Source: an uncultured Pelagibacteraceae bacterium (GTDB lineage: Bacteria > Pseudomonadota > Alphaproteobacteria > Pelagibacterales > Pelagibacteraceae). From it: DNA of 39,111 nucleotides. A program made the translations under genes and the position numbers. The first letter of the stretch is position 1; every line of letters starts with the position of its first letter. The stretch is taken from positions 1 to 39,111 of the forward strand of contig CABXTO010000003.1 of the NCBI GenBank assembly GCA_902515195.1, written 5' to 3'. This document shows positions 36,971 through 39,111 of the stretch, piece after piece. The notes below the pieces were generated by a model, which was not told where the DNA came from, searched no databases, and saw only the letters and a list, made by a program, of their open reading frames with translations.

Positions 36971-38415
36971 TGCCTAACCTAATTATGATTGACTTTGAAA
37001 GCAATAGTGGCCGAGTTGCGGGCGGAGCTGATATTTTAACTGTCGATGCAATTTTTTGTACGCAAGATTTTAAAATTTTAGATGAGTTTAGTTGTACGGC
37101 TAGACTCAGAAAATCAAGAGTTTATGAAGTGGACTCTTTCTTGGTGAATGGCCTTGATCCATATGAGGTTGATAAATATTCAAATTCAAACTTTGATTTA
37201 ACTAAAAAAACTAATGATAAGTTAATTTCTTGGATTAATAAAGGCCCTTGCTTCTTCGTAGCCCACAACGGTTACGGATTTGACTATATGTTGTTTTCTC
37301 AACATTTATTTGTAAATTTGTTTACCTGGCAATGGATTTTTAGCACTGGTAATGCACGACAAATAGATTCTTTACCTGTTATACAAAATTTTGATTTTTA
37401 CGCGCCAAATAAAATTGCTTTTGAGCTAAATGAAAAAAATAACTTTAAAATATTTAAACTTGGTAGTCTTGCAAAAGCGAATGGTTTTGAAATCAAAGAA
37501 CTCCATACCAGCCGAGGAGATATTGAAGGAATGATGAAATTGATGCAGCTCCTACATAAAAAAGATCATGCTTTATTTAGACAATCTCTAAGCTTTACCA
37601 ATAAAACTGACGTTTTAAATAGAATTAAAGATACTGATTATTTTTGCTTTCCTGAAACTTTCTTTGGTAGAACTCGGCAATTTACTGGAAGTTATGTTTG
37701 TGAACACCCTTTCTATAACGGTTATCATCTTATTTTTGATTTAAAACATGATGTCGAACAGATGTTTGCTGAAAAATCATTACAAGTTTTGAAAAAAACA
37801 GTATTTAGTGCACCAAAAAAAATTAGAACTATTAAAGTAGGCAAGAATCCCTTCATACAAGATAAATCCTTCGCTACTAAATTTAATGATGAATATGCAA
37901 CATTAGGTCACGATGTTCTCAAACAAAGGGCTGATTTTATTCTTAAAAATAGAAAAGATTTAACTAATAAAATTCAGTTAATTATTAAAGAACAGTTTGA
38001 AGAAAAAACAATTGATCAAACAGAATTAGTGCCAGAACAAAAAATATTTTCTCTTGAAAAAACTCAAGCTGATAAAACATTAATGGATAATTATGTCATT
38101 GCAAACACAATGGAGGAACAGCAAAAAATCCATAAGAATTTCAAAGGAGATCTTAAACACTTATCCGAAATGATTTTATTAGATCGATTTGATAAAGAAG
38201 CGTTTACTACTGAAGAATATAAAAGAATTCGAAAAGGCATTAGTCGTAGATTACTAAGTACTAACAAAGAAGTTTTTCCAACTATCTCGGATGGCTTTGC
38301 ACGAATAGATCAATTGCGAGAACAAGAGAAAGATGATAAAAAAAAATTAGAAAAAGTTGAAAGAATCAATAGTCACCTTGAAGGTTTAGCCAAAGATCAT
38401 GAGAAATATTTATAG
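36970..38415 (+). CDS. Exonuclease I (SbcB)-like DEDD 3'-5' exonuclease
   Basis: 481 aa; MIDFES (DxE), FVAHNGYGFDYMLF, HTSRGDIEGMMKLM, and the ExoI SH3-like segment HLIFDLKHDVEQMFAEKSLQVLKKTVFSAPKKIRTIKVGKNPFI. Start overlaps the upstream stop (TAATG). Confidence 0.85.
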   Translation: MPNLIMIDFESNSGRVAGGADILTVDAIFCTQDFKILDEFSCTARLRKSRVYEVDSFLVNGLDPYEVDKYSNSNFDLTKKTNDKLISWINKGPCFFVAHNGYGFDYMLFSQHLFVNLFTWQWIFSTGNARQIDSLPVIQNFDFYAPNKIAFELNEKNNFKIFKLGSLAKANGFEIKELHTSRGDIEGMMKLMQLLHKKDHALFRQSLSFTNKTDVLNRIKDTDYFCFPETFFGRTRQFTGSYVCEHPFYNGYHLIFDLKHDVEQMFAEKSLQVLKKTVFSAPKKIRTIKVGKNPFIQDKSFATKFNDEYATLGHDVLKQRADFILKNRKDLTNKIQLIIKEQFEEKTIDQTELVPEQKIFSLEKTQADKTLMDNYVIANTMEEQQKIHKNFKGDLKHLSEMILLDRFDKEAFTTEEYKRIRKGISRRLLSTNKEVFPTISDGFARIDQLREQEKDDKKKLEKVERINSHLEGLAKDHEKYL

Positions 38416-39081
38416 AGAACCACTTTGTTTTTTTATATAATATTGTTCCACCCTATTCATAGCCTGCTCCTTTAAACTTTGAAATTCTTCACCTTTGAAT
38501 TCAAAGTTTTGAAATATTAGATTTGGGGTACACATTAGAATTTCCGTAGAAGTTATTTTGGTACCAAACATATTGTCATGTGCAATCGAATAGAGAGCCA
38601 GCTGCTGCCCATATTCAGATATTACAGAGTACTCTCTTTTTTTTGGTTTATTGCTCTGTTTGAAGTCTAAGATTTTTATTTTATTATCACTAGAATTAAT
38701 TACAGCATCAGCAGTGCCAGCGAATTTATATTTGCCATTATAGTATAAGACTGCTTCGCATCCATGTACTTCGCTTACTTTATTGTTTATGCCGTTCTCA
38801 ATAATTGTTTCAGCCATTTTTTTTGGTAAATTTGTTTCCTCTAATAGTTCACCATTGGCTCTAAATAACAATATAGATTCGATCCAACTGTGCATCTCGG
38901 TGCCACGATCACTACTTTGTTTGCTCACTGCAGCAGCCTCGTTAAAACCAATATCTCGTTTCCACCGATTCAAGGCATCTATATCTTTTTGACTTTTTGT
39001 GGATCCCAATATGCTGGTCACACTTGGGTATTTATCACCTTCGACATCGTAGTGTCGTGATCCATTATAAATAGATCTCAT
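38410..39081 (-). CDS. PD-(D/E)XK nuclease superfamily protein (RecB/MGME1-like exonuclease)
   Basis: 223 aa; YPSVTSILGSTK, GTADAVINSSDNKIKILDFKQSNKPKK and EYGQQLALYSIA. Confidence 0.83.
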   Translation of the reverse strand: MRSIYNGSRHYDVEGDKYPSVTSILGSTKSQKDIDALNRWKRDIGFNEAAAVSKQSSDRGTEMHSWIESILLFRANGELLEETNLPKKMAETIIENGINNKVSEVHGCEAVLYYNGKYKFAGTADAVINSSDNKIKILDFKQSNKPKKREYSVISEYGQQLALYSIAHDNMFGTKITSTEILMCTPNLIFQNFEFKGEEFQSLKEQAMNRVEQYYIKKQSGSL

Positions 39082-39111
39082 CGATTTTGGATATGAAAAT
39101 TTATTATTTAT

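Noticed and set aside
1-39111. CRISPR array, transposase/IS elements or rRNA/tRNA genes
   Set aside because: No regularly spaced repeats, transposase motifs or rRNA/tRNA sequences were seen. The only structured RNA supported is the SRP RNA.

Overview
The window is about 39 kb of AT-rich, tightly packed DNA. Gene content and order look like a streamlined SAR11/Pelagibacterales-type alphaproteobacterium; this is inferred from protein motifs and synteny, with no search run. From 0.2 to 33.2 kb it is mostly a core backbone: prfA, ispG, lysC, ubiG, argJ, secA, accA, glcB, recR, ybaB, dnaX, ffs (SRP RNA), pheA, kdsB, cycM, argF, argD, gcrA, an NDUFA9-like gene, rnd, kpsF, lptC, lptB, aroA, rpsA, ihfB, pyrF, trpF, trpB, trpA, accD, folC and trxA. 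Three things stand out. (1) Bases 1-227 hold the two ends of prmC in inverted orientation around a short shared sequence. This is most likely an amplification or assembly chimera at the contig end. (2) The block trpF-trpB-trpA-accD-folC (about 27.9-32.9 kb) keeps the ancestral gene order and intact full-length ORFs, but each protein departs from its family consensus at active-site or ligand-binding motifs. pheA, lptB and rpsA show milder versions of this. The block is a candidate for coordinated neofunctionalisation or for a lineage that has changed these pathways. (3) From 33.3 kb to the end is an accessory-looking cluster of DNA-end-processing genes: RmuC, an ExoI/SbcB-like nuclease, a PD-(D/E)XK RecB/MGME1-like nuclease and three small unknown proteins. 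It has a divergent promoter region with palindromes and an S24/LexA-fold protein whose catalytic Ser/Lys positions appear to be Asn/Arg. All comparisons to family consensus are from memory and need alignment.
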